64,000 nt of DNA from Carnegiea gigantea. Its lineage: Eukaryota; Streptophyta; Magnoliopsida; Caryophyllales; Cactaceae. The position numbers and the translations under genes were made by a program. Positions 49,500 to 61,584 of the stretch are shown here, in pieces (the first letter of the stretch is position 1; the number at the start of each line of letters is the position of its first letter). The notes below the pieces were generated by a model, which searched no databases, was not told where the DNA came from, and saw only the letters and a program-made list of their open reading frames with translations. The stretch spans positions 88,454 through 152,453 of the forward strand of contig JAKOGI010001956.1 in assembly GCA_029747015.1 (NCBI GenBank), in the 5' to 3' direction.

Positions 49500-50576
49500 A
49501 CTACACATAGCTATAATGACATTTATGATATAGAGTCAAGGTCTAGTTACCATTCCTCGTTATACATAAGTGTTATCAGGTCAGAATATATTTATCAAGT
49601 CAGATGACATTTATGAAACAGATGATGTTTATCAAGTCAGATGAGCTTTTTTTAAAGACTCAAGGTACGTCTATTGCCTGTATCTTCAGAAAGCAGAATA
49701 CGTTTATCAAGTTACAACTCTTAATGAGTTTATCAATGAATCAGTTTATTCAACGATTTGCCATTTTTAACTTATAACCCCGTCAGTTATCATCTATAGG
49801 GCGTCAGCCTATCATTTACCTGCGCGATTTCAGGCAGCTCTTGATCGGATTGGCAGGTGTATACCTATGTATAGATCATATCATTGTAAGGGGTTCACAT
49901 CCAGATAATAATGAGCCATTTAGTTTTATATAACTTTCATTTTCATTGTTATTGTGAACTAAATGAATTGCAAAGACGGGTACATATCAGCAGTGTTTCT
50001 ACGCTCATTTTACAATACAAGAATGCATGTACTGAGTTTTAGCTCACATTTTCAAATTGTTTTTATGTTTTGCATTTTAGGTGATGAAGTATCACATGTT
50101 TCTCCATTTAGCAAGCCCTTTTGGAAGTCGTCAGATGCTCACAGTAGATTCAGCATAGCATGAATGTTGGAATCGACCTCAGGGTCAAGTTGGGTCTATA
50201 TTTAATATACTTGTGTAGTGTGAAGTGCGAGTTAGCACATGATATGATTAGGTTGATTGTATTGAAGTTGAACTATCATAGACTTTGGTCTTAAAGAGTT
50301 TCAGTTTAATAGATATTGTGATTATGAGCATGAGTTGCAAGATTAAATGGTTTTACTGTGCCTTGTCCTTATCAGAATGTCAATAGCACCTTCTATCATT
50401 AAGTCTTCCGTTGTAGGTTTCCGTAAATCATGTCATTAATATTTTGGGGGCATTACATGTATGCCTTGTCCCTAAAGGACGATGGTAACACCCTAGCTGC
50501 ATAACACTTTCTGCTAGCTCGAGTACTTATTAGAGCAGGTAACTAAAGGATAACTGGGATAGGGTGTTACACACTC

Positions 50577-51025
50577 AATAGATGATTAGGGTTTTAATAT
50601 GAAAATAATTAGGATTCTAATTGGGTTGTTTATTTTGAAATCATTCGATCCATAGTCCCATGAAAATAGGCAACGTTGGACTCAGATGAGTCTTTGGTGC
50701 TTGAAAGAGGGAGAAGATGAGCTTCATTATTGACTATTCCATTCATGATGCTAGTTTGAATACACTTGGTAGGGATTAGTAAATGGTTTTCTGGTATTTT
50801 ATGCTGCTAATTCTAACCTGAGCGCTTGAACGATCTAATTTCTCAATGATATCATTTATTGTTTGTTTCGATTCTTAAGAAGTTAACCCAAACTTGAAGT
50901 ATGTTGGTCTACATTAAGTGATTAATTTAGTTCTGGTGGTCAAAAACGAGTTCGTTGTGGATATGATCCATACTTGCCGATTGCTACCTACAGCTGTACC
51001 ATGCACTTGCTGTTTTAACTCAACA
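50577..51025 (+). repeat. Right piece of the split solo LTR
   Basis: Continuation of 33707-34691 after the chromovirus. It ends TTTTAACTCAACA, followed by the CAAAC duplication. Confidence 0.55.
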
Positions 51026-51189
51026 CAAACTATTCTTCTATAAGCTTCTACGAACTGTCAAAAATTTAAACAATTAAATGAAAGTAGCAAATGAACTCTT
51101 TCCATACCTTTTCATTGGCTCAAACAAGGGGCTAAGCTCCTAAAAAATCTTACTAATGTGAATCAAGTACGACCAAGAGGCATTACAAG

Positions 51190-51600
51190 AGTCTCTAGTT
51201 AAAACCAAATATCTAAAACCTTATCAATGCTCAACTTCACAAGGCCATCTGCGCATTTATTAGATTCACGATAGCAATATTCAACCTTTGCACCCCATTA
51301 TTCAGTAGTAATTAAATGTTCACTCCTGGGCGAAGAAAGAGTGAGGCGGTCCTTCTACATTAGTTCTCTTTATTATTTGAATACTACCTCAAAATTAAGT
51401 TGGATAATTGTTTGCTGTAAGCCAACTTCAGCCCAGGAAGTAAAGCAAGATCTTTGGCATTGAAAAATGCTATTGATATCTTAATAAACCATTGCCACCC
51501 AGTAGTCTGAGGTTGCCCCTTAAAGCTTCAACAACCTTAATTTTTACGAAACTCAGTAGAGGTATATCCAACCTAAACTGAATTTTAGTTCTTTCAATGA
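51190..51600 (-). pseudogene. LINE RNase H (RVT_3) remnant
   Basis: Minus-strand blocks FVKIKVVEALRGNLRLLGGN and GLLRYQ (start of the fold, normally K-I-N-x-D-G), AEVGLQQTIIQLNFE (helix) and VEYCYRESNKCADGLVKL (the R-E-x-N-x-x-A-D end) appear in the right order in different frames. This is the C-terminal RNase H of plant LINE ORF2, of another subfamily than 4524-5460. The first catalytic Asp is not preserved. There are multiple stops. I could not find the element's tail or duplications. Confidence 0.7.
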
Positions 51601-52404
51601 TATTGATTCCTAAAGGCACTTCTAAACTCTTGAGAATTTCCTTTAACATTCATCTTGATAAAGTCCTAGAGCATGAAACGAAAGAAGCTAGGGTATTTAA
51701 AGCACCTTTTATTTCTCTATGTCAGCATATTTGTTTATAGGTGCAATGTTATCCATATCCATCTAGCATGAGTGCAATCTCTAAAACAAATGACATGTGT
51801 CCTCCGATATATGTATGCAAGTGGAGTAGTAGCAGTCATAACTAAGCCCCAATCCAACACAATTTATGCCTATTATATCCCATCAACCATTAAAAAATCT
51901 GATATGTTATTAGTGCTTTAGTATTCCAAATAGACTCCCATAATAGTTCTTGCTCTTGAATATTCTTTCTGGTAAAAGACAATGCTAATTTAATAGAAAA
52001 CTCACCATGAGTATATTGCCTTTACAAACATACTAGTGGTCATTAACTTCCTTGGAGTCAGTGGCAAAACATGTCATTGCTTTGAGAATTTTAGGACGGG
52101 ATTAGAAAATGATTCCCCTTTCTAGCCCTTATCATCATCCCAAAATATAAGAGGTAAAATCCTTTATGTCTCGGTCTATTTAAGGCTAATTGAGCGGAGT
52201 TTTGGGGGGCATTTTGGCTGGGGTCTTGAGCTAGACTTTCTTAGGTTAGCTTAGCTTTAAAATTCCCATTTAGGGTAATAATTTAGGGTATGTTACTACT
52301 AGTTTAGGTTAGATTAGTGTTAATTGGTGTTAAGATTAAATATTTTATTCATAAGTTTATAAAGCCTGAGTCTCTCATCTTCTTCTCTTTACTTTATGTT
52401 TTTA
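51601..52404. other. Spacer without genes
   Basis: AT-rich; could contain upstream parts of the LINE remnant on the minus strand, but no motif is convincing. Confidence 0.5.
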
Positions 52405-52409
52405 TGCTT

Positions 52410-53678
52410 TGTTGAAACAATCATGTGTAAGGTTTTGATGATAACAACCCAAATGTACCAGTCAATATGCTATCATGCTATGCTTGAGTAGTGCGCTAGA
52501 ATTGTGTGTTGAAATAGGTTGCAAACACCCTAGAGAACAGCTCGAAGAAGCGTGGAACAGCAAAGTGAATATGTATACACGACATCAAGGAGGTCAAAGG
52601 ATCACAAGAGTCTTAGGCTTAATTACTGGTTTTATTTATCTAAATTCTTATTAATATGCCAATTAGAAGATCTTGACTTAACACTCACCTTGAAGGAATT
52701 TCTTGCGCTAACTCAGAACACTGCTCAGAATAGTTTGAACAATTAGGTCTGCAGTGCTCTGAGGGCAACGTATAAAACTCTTGTCCCAAAGATTTTCAAT
52801 TGTTTTTCTACTGTCAAAATTCCTAACATATTTGGGATTGATTTTCTGATAATATTTTGTGTTACAAAGAGTCCTTCACCGAATAATATTATTTTCCTAA
52901 AAAGATACTATCAAAAGATTTTATCTTAGCCTTTAAGATATGATTTTCAAAAAAGATAATATTGAGAGATTCAATTCCGTTTGGAGTACTGATTATTCTT
53001 GAGAGTTATTGCTAAAATTCAAAACCTCCCATATACTTACGACACAAGTATTCCGTGGGTATATAATCTCTTGCCTCTTAACATTTTCATTCACTGTTTT
53101 TCAAGGAGCAAAATCGATTTTTCTGTGAGAAAATTTTTTGATTGAAAAACCTTCAAGAAGTGTGCTTAATTGAGTCATCTATATTGGCATAATAGGGATT
53201 GTATTGTATCTTACATTCAACTTATTTAGAAGCATTCAAAGTAAGGTGTTTTTCTATTCTCCTCTGTCATCAGTGAGATTAAAGTGTGTCCAAGTCTTGG
53301 GAGACTTTGGACGTGGTGTGTGGCTAGTTCTCAAGTGGAGGCTAGTTACGTGTTTGTAACGAGAGTCTCGGGGGAGACTAAGTTACGTGAGTGACGTAGT
53401 CACGTGTGAGTTACATGTGTAATGAATTCGGCCCGTGTTAGTAAAAGTGTTGCTGAAATCCTATTGAGGTAGGTCGTGATTTTTACACCTCAATTGGGTC
53501 AGAGGTGGTTTTCCATGTAAAAATATTGTGTCTACTTTCATATTTCCGCATTCAGTTTTATTTTGCCTCACTCCAAACACCTCTCCAAACAGTTCTCACG
53601 AGTGTTCTGAAACAAACGAAAAAGTTGGAAGACATAATTCACCCCCCTCTTGTGTCCTTGTGCGCTCATAATCTAACA
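52410..53678 (+). repeat. 5' LTR of the copia element
   Basis: TGTTGAAACAATCATG to ATCTAACA. Contains TATATAAT at about 53060-53067 as a likely core promoter and repeated GTTACGTG words near 53345-53415 (ACGT cores typical of plant regulatory sites). Confidence 0.92.
53060..53067 (+). promoter_or_regulatory. Putative TATA box in the copia LTR
   Basis: TATATAAT in a GGGTATATAATCTC context, conserved in the 3' LTR near 62235. It lies about 600 bp before the LTR end, so the LTR would have a long transcribed leader. Placement by motif only. Confidence 0.45.
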
Positions 53679-53680
53679 AG

Positions 53681-53694
53681 TGGTATCAGAGAGG
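53681..53694 (+). other. Primer binding site, tRNA-Met type
   Basis: TGGTATCAGAGAGG two bases after the 5' LTR, complementary to initiator tRNA-Met. Confidence 0.9.
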
Positions 53695-53735
53695 GTTCTC
53701 ATAATTGGGTTAACACCTTGAGAGATCCTGAAAGA

Positions 53736-55572
53736 ATGAGTGCACCATAAGGAATCTTAGAAGGTCAATCTGTGACCAGACCTCTATATTTCAGTGGACA
53801 ACACTACAATTGGTTGAAAAATCGAATGGAGAACTATATCCAAGCTGAGGATTATGAGTTGTGAACGCTCATTGTGAATGGCCCTTACATTCCAGTGAAA
53901 GTCACGATTGATGGGAAGACTGTTTCTAAGGAGCTGAAGGAATTCGACTCAGACGACTTCAGGAAGATGGAGAAGAATGCCAAGGCCAAGAAACTGCTGT
54001 ATTTTGGACTCGGACCTGACGAGTATACTCGCATCTTAGAGTGTGAATCCGCAAAGGAGATATAGAATGCTTTTCGGATAGCTCACGAAGGAACAAATCA
54101 AGTCGAGCAATCCAGAATCGAGCTATTGGTGAGGAAGTATGAGCAATTCGAGATGAGCAATAAAGAGACAGTTATAGACATGTATACTCGGTTTACCCAT
54201 ATCACTAATGAGTTAAAATTGTTAGAAAAATCCTTTACTACTGAAGAGTTGATAAGGAAGATCCTACGAATTTTACCTCAATCATGGGAATCAAAAGTCA
54301 CTGCTATCCAAGAAGCCAGAAAGATGAATGAGATCTCCTTGGATGAGCTTATTAGGAATCTACAAACGTATGAACTAAGAAGAAATTCCCAGATGAAGGA
54401 AGAAGTGAAGAAAGACCGAGGACTGGTACTAAAAACTAGAGAAAGTGATAGCTTAGATTTTGATGAAGAAGGGATGGCCATGATCGCTTGTAAGTTCAAA
54501 AAATTCTTCAAAAAGGCCGAAAGCAAATACAAGAATGGCAATACCAACAAGGCTAAGAACAGCAATCGAGATTAGTTCTCATGATGCTTTAAGTATGGAA
54601 GGCAAGATCATGTTGTGAAGAATTGCCCCTTGCTGAAGGAAGAACAGGGGTCAGAACAGGTCTGAACCAGAGGCAAAAAAGATGCAGTTAACTAATGCTG
54701 AAAAACGGTTCACCAAGGCAATGATGGCAGCCTAGGGTGATACCTTAGAAGAAGAAGAGGACTGCCCAGATGGAGAGGAAGCAGTAGCTCTTATGGCCCG
54801 AAGTGAATCTGATTCAAATTCTGATTCGATCAAGAGTTTATCCTAACTTAAGGAAGAGGTACGTAATCTTAGCAAGGGGAAACTTGAAAAATTAGTTTTT
54901 ACATTGATGGAAGAAAGTGAGATAGTAAATTCTGAAAATTGCATGCTTAAAAATACCTACTTAGGATTAGAAAAGGATGTTAAAAGAATGGAAAGGAAGA
55001 AGTAAGAACTTGGGCATATGAATGAGGTTCTCACTTGTGAAAAACTCAAAATTGATGAAAAAGTTCTTGTTTTATGTAATGAACTAGACACCCTTAAGGA
55101 TCTTATGAACAAGAGAGAGGAAGTGTTCAACACTAATCTCTCAAGGCTGGAAAGTGAGTCCTTAAATCTAAAGCTTAATCTAGAATCCCAGATGAGTGAA
55201 AATAAACAGCTTCTTGAGAAAGTGCAAAAAGTTGAAACTAACCTTATTGAAAACAGGCAATAGAATAGTTCCTCAGAAGCGCTAATATGGCTAAGCACTC
55301 ATCATAATCGAAACAGAAAGGGATTAGGCTTTGTGAATAGGCGTGTTACTAAGCCAATAGACAGGAACTATGTTGGTCTGCCAGAGAATATAATCTATTT
55401 TCATTGTGAAAAAACTGGTCATTATCGTTATGCTTGTTCTTTGAGAAAAAGGGCCATGGAAAGAAACTCATTATATGCTAAACAAATAAGGATCAGAAAA
55501 GATGAGTTAAATTCCATGTCCAAGAAAAGAATGGGACCCAAGTGGATCTGGGTTCCCAAGACTGACACTTAG
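53736..55572 (+). pseudogene. Copia gag with coiled coil, broken
   Basis: The ATG at 53736 (MSAP-stop) starts the frame. LYFSGQHYNWLKNRMENYI, LLYFGLGPDEYTRI, EQSRIELLVRKYEQFEMSNK, MYTRFTHITNELKLLEKSF, RILPQSWESKVTAIQEA and LDELIRNLQTYELRR form the copia gag (UBN2) region, with stops at 53748, after EDYEL and after AKEI. The first zinc knuckle is CFKYGRQDHVVKNC near 54582-54623, with Tyr where the second Cys should be. After a frameshift near 54670 come an acidic segment (GDTLEEEEDCPDGEE), a predicted coiled coil (LSRLESESLNLKLNLESQMS, 55018-55263) and a second knuckle remnant (FHCEKTGHYRYAC, 55399-55437). Long gags with a coiled coil are a Sirevirus trait. Confidence 0.85.
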
Positions 55573-55577
55573 CTGTT

Positions 55578-56006
55578 TTGCAGGCTAAAGTGAGAGGAGG
55601 CAACCAACTGTGGTACTTGGATAGTGGTTGCTCAAGGCATATGACTGGAAACAAATCAAATTTCCTCTCACTTACAGCCTTTGATGGAGGGAGAATGGCG
55701 TTTGGAAACGGCAAGCCTGGGACGATTGTTGATGTAGGTAAGATAGGTAAATCACTCTCCTACTCAATTGGTAATGTGTACCTAGTTGATGGGTTGCAGC
55801 ATAACTTGTTAAGTGTGTCCCAATTATGTGATAAAGGTAATTATGTTGGATTTTCTTTGGATCAATGCTTGATTACCAATATCAAATCTGGAGAGGTTGT
55901 GTCGAGGGGGAAGCGACACAATAATGTGTATAAAGCATGTGTTCTTTCACTTTCCCAAAATCATTTGACTGGTTTAAGTGTTCTTGATGATGATGTTATG
56001 CTTTAG
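55578..56006 (+). pseudogene. Copia protease
   Basis: QLWYLDSGCSRHMTGNKSNF has the D-S-G triad with catalytic Asp at 55620-55622. MAFGNGKPGTIVDVGKIG and NVYLVDGLQHNLLSVSQLCD follow, the normal copia protease to integrase linker. The 142 codons are open; the frame ends with TAG at 56004, at the Trp position before the integrase His block. The protease itself looks intact, but the gag-pol frame around it is not. Confidence 0.9.
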
Positions 56007-57057
56007 CACAAGAGACTAGGTCATGTTAGTCCCTCCTTGCTAAATAAACTTGTTTCTAAAGGCCTAGTAGTTGGTTTACCTTCCATCAAATACAATAATG
56101 ACAAGGTATGCGATGCTTGTGCGAAAGGAAGGCAAACTAGAATCTCTTTCAAGCCAAAGAAGTATGTTAGCACTTCTCGACCTCTTGAGCTACTACATGT
56201 TGACTTATGTGGTCCTATGAGGATCATAAGTAGAGGCGAAAGAGGTATGTGTTTGTTGTAGTGGATGATTGCTCTCGTTTCACCTGGACTTTATTTCTAG
56301 CACCAAAAGATGAACCTTTGAAAAGTTTGTTGTGTTTCTTAAGAAAACTGAAAAGAGAGTAGGACACTCATTGATAAGTCTGAGGTCTGGCCATGGAAAA
56401 GAATTCAAAAATTCAAGCTTCATTGACTATTGAAATGCACATGGTATTGATCATAATTTTTCTGCCCCCAGAACACCCCAACGGAACGGGGTGGTGGAGC
56501 ATAAAAATCGTACTCTGGAAGACATGACTAGGACTATGCTTGTTGCTAGTGGTCTTTCTAGACATTTTTGGGCAGAGGCATTGAACACAGCATGTTACAT
56601 TATAAATAGATGCATGATCAGACCCCTTCTTAATAAGACTCCTCATGAACTTCTCAAAGGGCGAAAACCCGATATTAGGCACCCAAGAGTCTTTAGTGGC
56701 AAATGTTCTATGCATAATAATGGGAAGGAACCCTTGGGAAAGTTTGACCCTAGAAGTGATGAAGCCATATTATTAGGATACTCCTCACATAGTAAAGCTT
56801 ACAAAGTGTTCAACAAAAGGATTCTAAGTGTTGAGGAAAGTGTGCATATATTATTTAATGAAACTAACTCCTTGGTTGAGAATGATGCACAAGATGAAGA
56901 TTTCGAATTTGGCCTTGTAAGAAAAGACATTGGTAAGACTCATGAAAGTGAACCACACTCTGGAGCTGATAATATAGAAAGTGGGCAGGAAGTAGACCAA
57001 TCAGGGGGAAGCACTATCAACCCTGATATGAACCAAAACCAGCTCATTCAACCTTAG
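56007..57057 (+). pseudogene. Copia integrase
   Basis: The zinc domain HKRLGHVSPSLLNKLVSKGL and VCDACAKGRQTRISF (56007-56145) has the H-H-C-C residues. The core has LLHVDLCGPM (first Asp, about 56200), then a frameshift in the VVVDDCSRFTWT block, then LRSGHGKEFKN (about 56382), where the second catalytic Asp is Gly. APRTPQRNGVVEHKNRTLE (about 56465-56520) holds the Glu; FWAEALNTACYIINRCMI, HELLKGRKPDIRHPRVF and EAILLGYSSHSKAYKVFNKR complete the family pattern. 56491-57057 is open for 188 codons. The D-to-G change alone should prevent strand transfer. Confidence 0.9.
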
Positions 57058-57072
57058 TACCCTCATATTGAT

Positions 57073-58110
57073 ATGAGAACAAGCTCCAGACCTGATCCCA
57101 AACTTGTTTCTTCAAGCCACCAGGAGAGAGTGAAAAGCAGATCTGTAGATCCTTCCACTTCACGACCCTGGAAGCACCAGAGCCCACACCCCCTTGACCA
57201 AATTATATCTGATATTAATATAGGGGTGCAAACCAGATCTAAGCTCAAAAATTTTTGTACTTTTTATGCCTTTTTATCTAACATTGAGCCTAAGAATGTT
57301 CATAAAGCCCTTGCAGATTCTGACTGGGTTATAGCCATACAAGAGGAGCTTCATCAGTTCGAAAGGAACAAGGTTTGGTACCTTGAACCACGGCCTAAAG
57401 ATAGATCAATAATTGGAACCAGTGCGTGTTCAAGAACAAGTTGGATGAGTTCAGAATAGTCACTCAGAACAAGGCCAGGCTGGTGGTCCAAGGTTATAAT
57501 CAAGAAGAAGGGATCGATTATGAGGAAACATTTGCACCTGTAGCAAGAATAGATGCCATTCGCATCTTGGTAGCCTTTGCAGCATACATGGAGATCAAGT
57601 TGTACTAAATAAATGTCAAGAGTGCATTTCTCAATGGATATCTTAAAGAAGATGTATATGTAAAATAACCCCCTGGTTTTGAAATCATGATTTTCCTAAC
57701 CATGTGTTCAAACTTGACAAAGCACTTTATGGTCTAAAACAAGCTCCTAGAGCTTGGTATGAACGTTTGTCAAGTTTCTTAATTGATAATGATTTTTAAA
57801 GAGGCAAAGTTGATAATACCTTGTTCTCAAATCTAAGGGCGAACATTTATTGATTGTACAAGTATATGTCAATGACATTACATTTGGTGCAATTAACAAT
57901 GATTTATGTGATGAATTTTCAAATTTGATGGGGAGTGAGTTTGAGATGAGCACGATGGGTGAGCTTAATTTTTTCTTAGGCTTGGAAATTAAGCAAACCT
58001 CAAGCGAAACTATGATACACCAACAAAAATATGTCAAGGAGCTACTTAAGTGATTTGGGATGGAATCGGCTAAGCCCATGGACACTCCCATCTCTCCTTC
58101 AACCAGGTTA
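57073..58110 (+). pseudogene. Copia reverse transcriptase
   Basis: WVIAIQEELHQFERNKVWYL begins the domain (about 57325). [73 protein letters not shown] and the catalytic block VQVYVNDITFG (about 57862-57894) follow, then GELNFFLGLEIKQTS and KYVKELLK. The usual YVDD is YVND, so the first Asp of the pair is lost. Frameshifts occur near 57420, 57690 and 57835; stops follow EIKLY and DVYVK. Confidence 0.92.
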
Positions 58111-58810
58111 TGATGGATGATGGAAATTCTTCAGTTAATGGAAAATCATATAGGGGCATGATAGGGTCACTCCTATACCTAACCCCCAGTAGACCTGACA
58201 TTGTTTTTGGTGTTGGTTTGTGTGCCTGTTTTCAGTCAAATCCAAAAGAAACACATTTGAAAGCTGCAAAATGGATTTTTAGATATTTGAAACACGCCTC
58301 TAATTTAGCGCTATGGTATCCACGAGGATGCAACTTTGACCTCATTGGGTACGCAGATGCTGATTATGCTGGATTTCTAATTGACAAAAAAAAGCACCTC
58401 AGGTATGGCTACTTTTCTTGGACCCTATTTGGTCTCTTGGTCTACAAAGAAATAGCACACAATTGCCATGTCCACAGCAGAAGCTGAGAATGTAGCGGCT
58501 GCTTCTTGTTGTGCTCAATTGCTGTAGATATAGCAACAACTCAAGGACTTTGGTGTTGACACGGGATGCATTCCCATATTCTGTGATAACACAAGTGCAA
58601 TTAACATTGCCAAGAACCCGCGTCAACATAAAAGGACTAAGCATATTGATGTTCACCATCACTTTTTAAGAGACAATGTAGAAAAGGGCTTGATTTCAAT
58701 GAATTTTTGTGCCACTGACAAACAAATTACTGATATTATTACCAAGGCACTGAGTAGAGAACAGTTTAAGAGGAATAGACTTGAATTAGGTATGATTAAG
58801 AGAACGTGAG
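58110..58810 (+). pseudogene. Copia RNase H
   Basis: SYRGMIGSLLYLTPSRPDIV, HLKAAKWIFRYLKHASNLAL and IGYADADYAGFLIDKKK are followed by a frameshift near 58395 to STSGMATFLGPYLVSWSTKK and MSTAEAENVAAASCCAQLL. CDNTSAINIAKNPRQHKRTK and HIDVHHHFLRDNV close the domain, ending in MIKRT near 58808. Stops occur at one Trp position (TAG near 58528) and elsewhere. The two Asp and the Glu-bearing motifs are still readable. Confidence 0.9.
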
Positions 58811-59331
58811 AGTGCTTCATCAACTCCTAATTATTGACTAGTAAGGTTTTGAGACCAAATAAATTGATTCAATGGATGCATTCAATTTTCTGTACTGTTA
58901 TTAGCATATGTGTGGAATGTGACATGCTGACAGTCATTGAGGTCTAATGTTATTGCCCTTACTGTCCTTTGTTACCGAACATATAGCAGTCAAAATAGGC
59001 GCTAAGAATAGGTCTGACCATTATTTGTATCATGTGCTAATCAAGTTACCATAATTTAAAGTGTATTGGAAATTGGATTTATTACGCCTAATCTATAATC
59101 TGTAGGTTTTCCCAAGGTGTAATAATATCTTTCATGCAAAATCCTTTCTCTCTCCAAAACTGGCGGCCGAAAAGATCATTACAGATCTTTACTTTATTTT
59201 TCGGTCAATTCATTTTAAACCTTCCCTATCTTCTTAAACCACCTTCCCTCCTCCCCTCAAGAACCCGACCTTCCTCTTCTTCCTAAACCCACTAAACCTT
59301 AACCTCTTCCTTCACTAGCTCTTCCAACGGC
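58811..59331 (+). other. Untranslated stretch between pol and the third frame
   Basis: No coding signal. 59160-59330 is C-rich with CCTCTTCC words, resembling a leader before the third frame, perhaps with its own splice acceptor or start site. Confidence 0.5.
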
Positions 59332-61092
59332 ATGCACCCATGGCAGTGGCGCATCCTCTGGTCACAAGGTGCGTCACCCAAGCTCACTTCGGGCCAAGAA
59401 ATCAAGAAAAAGGGGAGAAAAATTACTAAACATACTCATGGCGCCACCAACGTCGCCGGCGAAAGCTACCCCTGTGCCCACTTATGGTATTTCTCTCTTC
59501 ATCTTTCAGTTCTTGAAAAGTATCGATTTGAGGTAAGTAGGAGTCAATCTTGATGATATACCCCCTGTCAAACCGGTCTTGGGATGGGAATTGGTATTAT
59601 ATGAACCCGGTGTGACCGAGTCAAAATCAACTAAAATGATTGAGGAGTCTGTGTTTGTTGACGAAAAGCCCTTCTTGAATGATGCTCCCGTATGTGCCAT
59701 TGATGAGGATGAACCCCTTATACGGTTCAAGCGCACCGTGAAAACAACCCACCAAACATCAACCAAACCGGCTATCAAGCACCGAATAAAGACCACAACC
59801 ACACCCAATGTGCCTCTTACCACATCTATGCGGCGGCCTCGAACTCAAAGTTCAGGTCCTGCCATCTCATCGAGCCTACCTGAGGACAAGATTGAAAGGT
59901 CTATATGGAAACCCAAACCAACTCCTCAAACTACCAAACCACTCCTCAAAACACCTGTTAAACCAACAGCCAAAACACCTCCCACACCTGTTTCCACCAA
60001 GAAACCTGCGCTGAAACGGGGATCTCTAGAACAGGCATTCGATCTGGGTGAAGAAAGTGATGAACCATAGAAAAAGGAACCTAGAAAAACCATGACACTG
60101 GGTAAAGGTACAGACACTTTCTTCAGAAAACTGTGGTTAGAGGAAAAATGATTAAGGTATCATACTTTCAGGAACAGGGACTGGGAGTGTTCCTAGAAAA
60201 ATTGAAGGCCAATGGTTGGTTAGATTTGTTTACAAACACTCAATGGGGCTGTTCTATACCTGAATTGGCTGAATTCTATGCCAATTGTGTTGTCGCTAGT
60301 GGGATAGTGACAAGCTCAGTTAATGGTCATGAGCTATGCTTTGATGCTGATAACTTAGGAGATTAGCTTGGGGTGCCATCCAAGGGGTTTGATGTGTATG
60401 TGCGTGAGGATAAGAGCGTACTAGGTGATGAACGACTGTTGGAATTAACCCGAAAGCTAGCCCAACAACCTGATTTGACTGCTCCCCGGTCTGTGCGAAG
60501 GGGGAAAATGGTGCCTTTGCATAGGCTATTGTTCTGATTTGTGATTAAGAATGTGATTCCCTGAGGTCAGGGACGTAATCTTGCGGACCCCATGGATATG
60601 TGTTATACAAACCTACTAGATCAGGGGGAGCAAATTAATCTACCCGCCATCATGATTAGTCATATTGCACGTATTATAAACACCTCTAAGAGTCATGATA
60701 TAGGCTATGGCTTCTTTATGACTTCAGTTTTTGAGACACTTGGGATTCCCTTACAAAAGAGAGTGGGATTTCAGGTCACAGACGAGATAGGGAGCAACAC
60801 TTTGCTTGGGTGTGGGTTCACAGTAAAGAAGAGTGATGGTACAGTGTTAGAACACGAACCCAAAACACTCTTTGACCCTGGTCCCAATCCTGTTCCCAGT
60901 GAGGCTGCCTCTTCTAGTACATCCATGGTTGAGGCACTAGTACAGGACCAGCTCCATCTGAAGGAGGAGATTGCTGAAGTGAAGCACGCACTCAGTGAAG
61001 AAAAGGCCTTGAATGCACAACGCCATGAGGATATTCTACATGCTCTTTCTGCCTTCACGGCCAAATTTGCTCCTCCCTCTCCGTCTCCCTGA
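59332..61092 (+). pseudogene. Envelope-like / plant transposon protein frame of the Sirevirus
   Basis: Third frame, after pol. A Lys-rich N-terminal piece (QEIKKKGRKITKHTHGATN, 59332-59553) precedes a frameshift. 59579-60070 is open for 163 codons: an acidic start, then Thr/Pro/Lys-rich repeats (PLLKTPVKPTAKTPPTPV). After a stop and frameshift near 60070-60130 come GVFLEKLKANGWLDLF and CSIPELAEFYANCVV, the core of the 'putative plant transposon protein' family, and INLPAIMISHIARII, HDIGYGFFMTSVFETLG. The end (DQLHLKEEIAEVKHALSEEK) is predicted coiled coil, followed by PPSPSP and the stop at 61090. I see no clear signal peptide or membrane segment. Such frames occur at this site in SIRE-type elements and have been called envelope-like; the function is unproven. 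Confidence 0.75.
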
Positions 61093-61584
61093 TTTACCCT
61101 TATTCTCAGCCCTGATTCTTGTCATGTTTTCAATAACACTGTTTTCTTCTTTGTTCGGATAAACTTGATTTTGCTTGTGATTGACAATGGTTATGTCTGA
61201 TTTTAGCTGGGTTTGGTTTATGCTATGCCTTTGCCTGCTAATGCTGTTATGTGTTTTTGTGTGACTGGGATGACCAATATCATTATGTATCATATACTTG
61301 ACTTGTATCACTATTATTTTTCCTCATTACTCGTGGTGGTGGGTGCATCCATACTGAATTTATGTAGATGGTTCCCTCGACCTTTTCGATGATGTCAAAA
61401 GGGGGAAGATAATTATGACCATACTTTGATTGGTCTGCCTATTTTAAGCTCTGATTCTTACTCTTATGTTATCTCGTGTGTGCATTGGACTCCTTAAATT
61501 ACTATTTTGGCACCAATGTTCTTGCCCTTTACTCTATCCCACTTTGATGGTCATTTGGTTTGTCATCATAAAAATGGGGGAATT
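61093..61584 (+). other. 3' untranslated region with two purine tracts
   Basis: AAAAGGGGGAAGA at 61397-61409 and AAAAATGGGGGAATT at 61570-61584, the latter touching the 3' LTR and so the working polypurine tract. Extra upstream purine tracts of this kind are described for Sireviruses. No coding signal. Confidence 0.75.

Larger units (their letters stand above)
47059..50457 (+). mobile_element. Solo LTR nested in the chromovirus 3' LTR
   Basis: Starts TGTAATAACCCGACCC and ends GGGGGCATTACA. Flanks are TGGAT (47054-47058) and TGTAT (50458-50462), one base apart. The host LTR continues after the insert, which proves insertion rather than fusion. The start and a CT-rich, Pro-codon-like leader (47640-47790) resemble gypsy chromovirus LTRs of a different family from the host. 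No coding region and no internal part. Confidence 0.75.
44848..50571 (+). repeat. 3' LTR of the chromovirus, split by a solo LTR
   Basis: 44848-47058 matches the 5' LTR from its start to CCTTTGGT(T/C)CTCATG. The remaining end (CCTTG(T/G)CCCTA(A/C)AGGAC...TTACA) is found at about 50463-50571 after a 3.4 kb insert. Pieces total about 2.3 kb. The LTRs differ at many positions and by small indels, so the element is old. Short frames at 45289-45608 are leader sequence. Confidence 0.85.
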
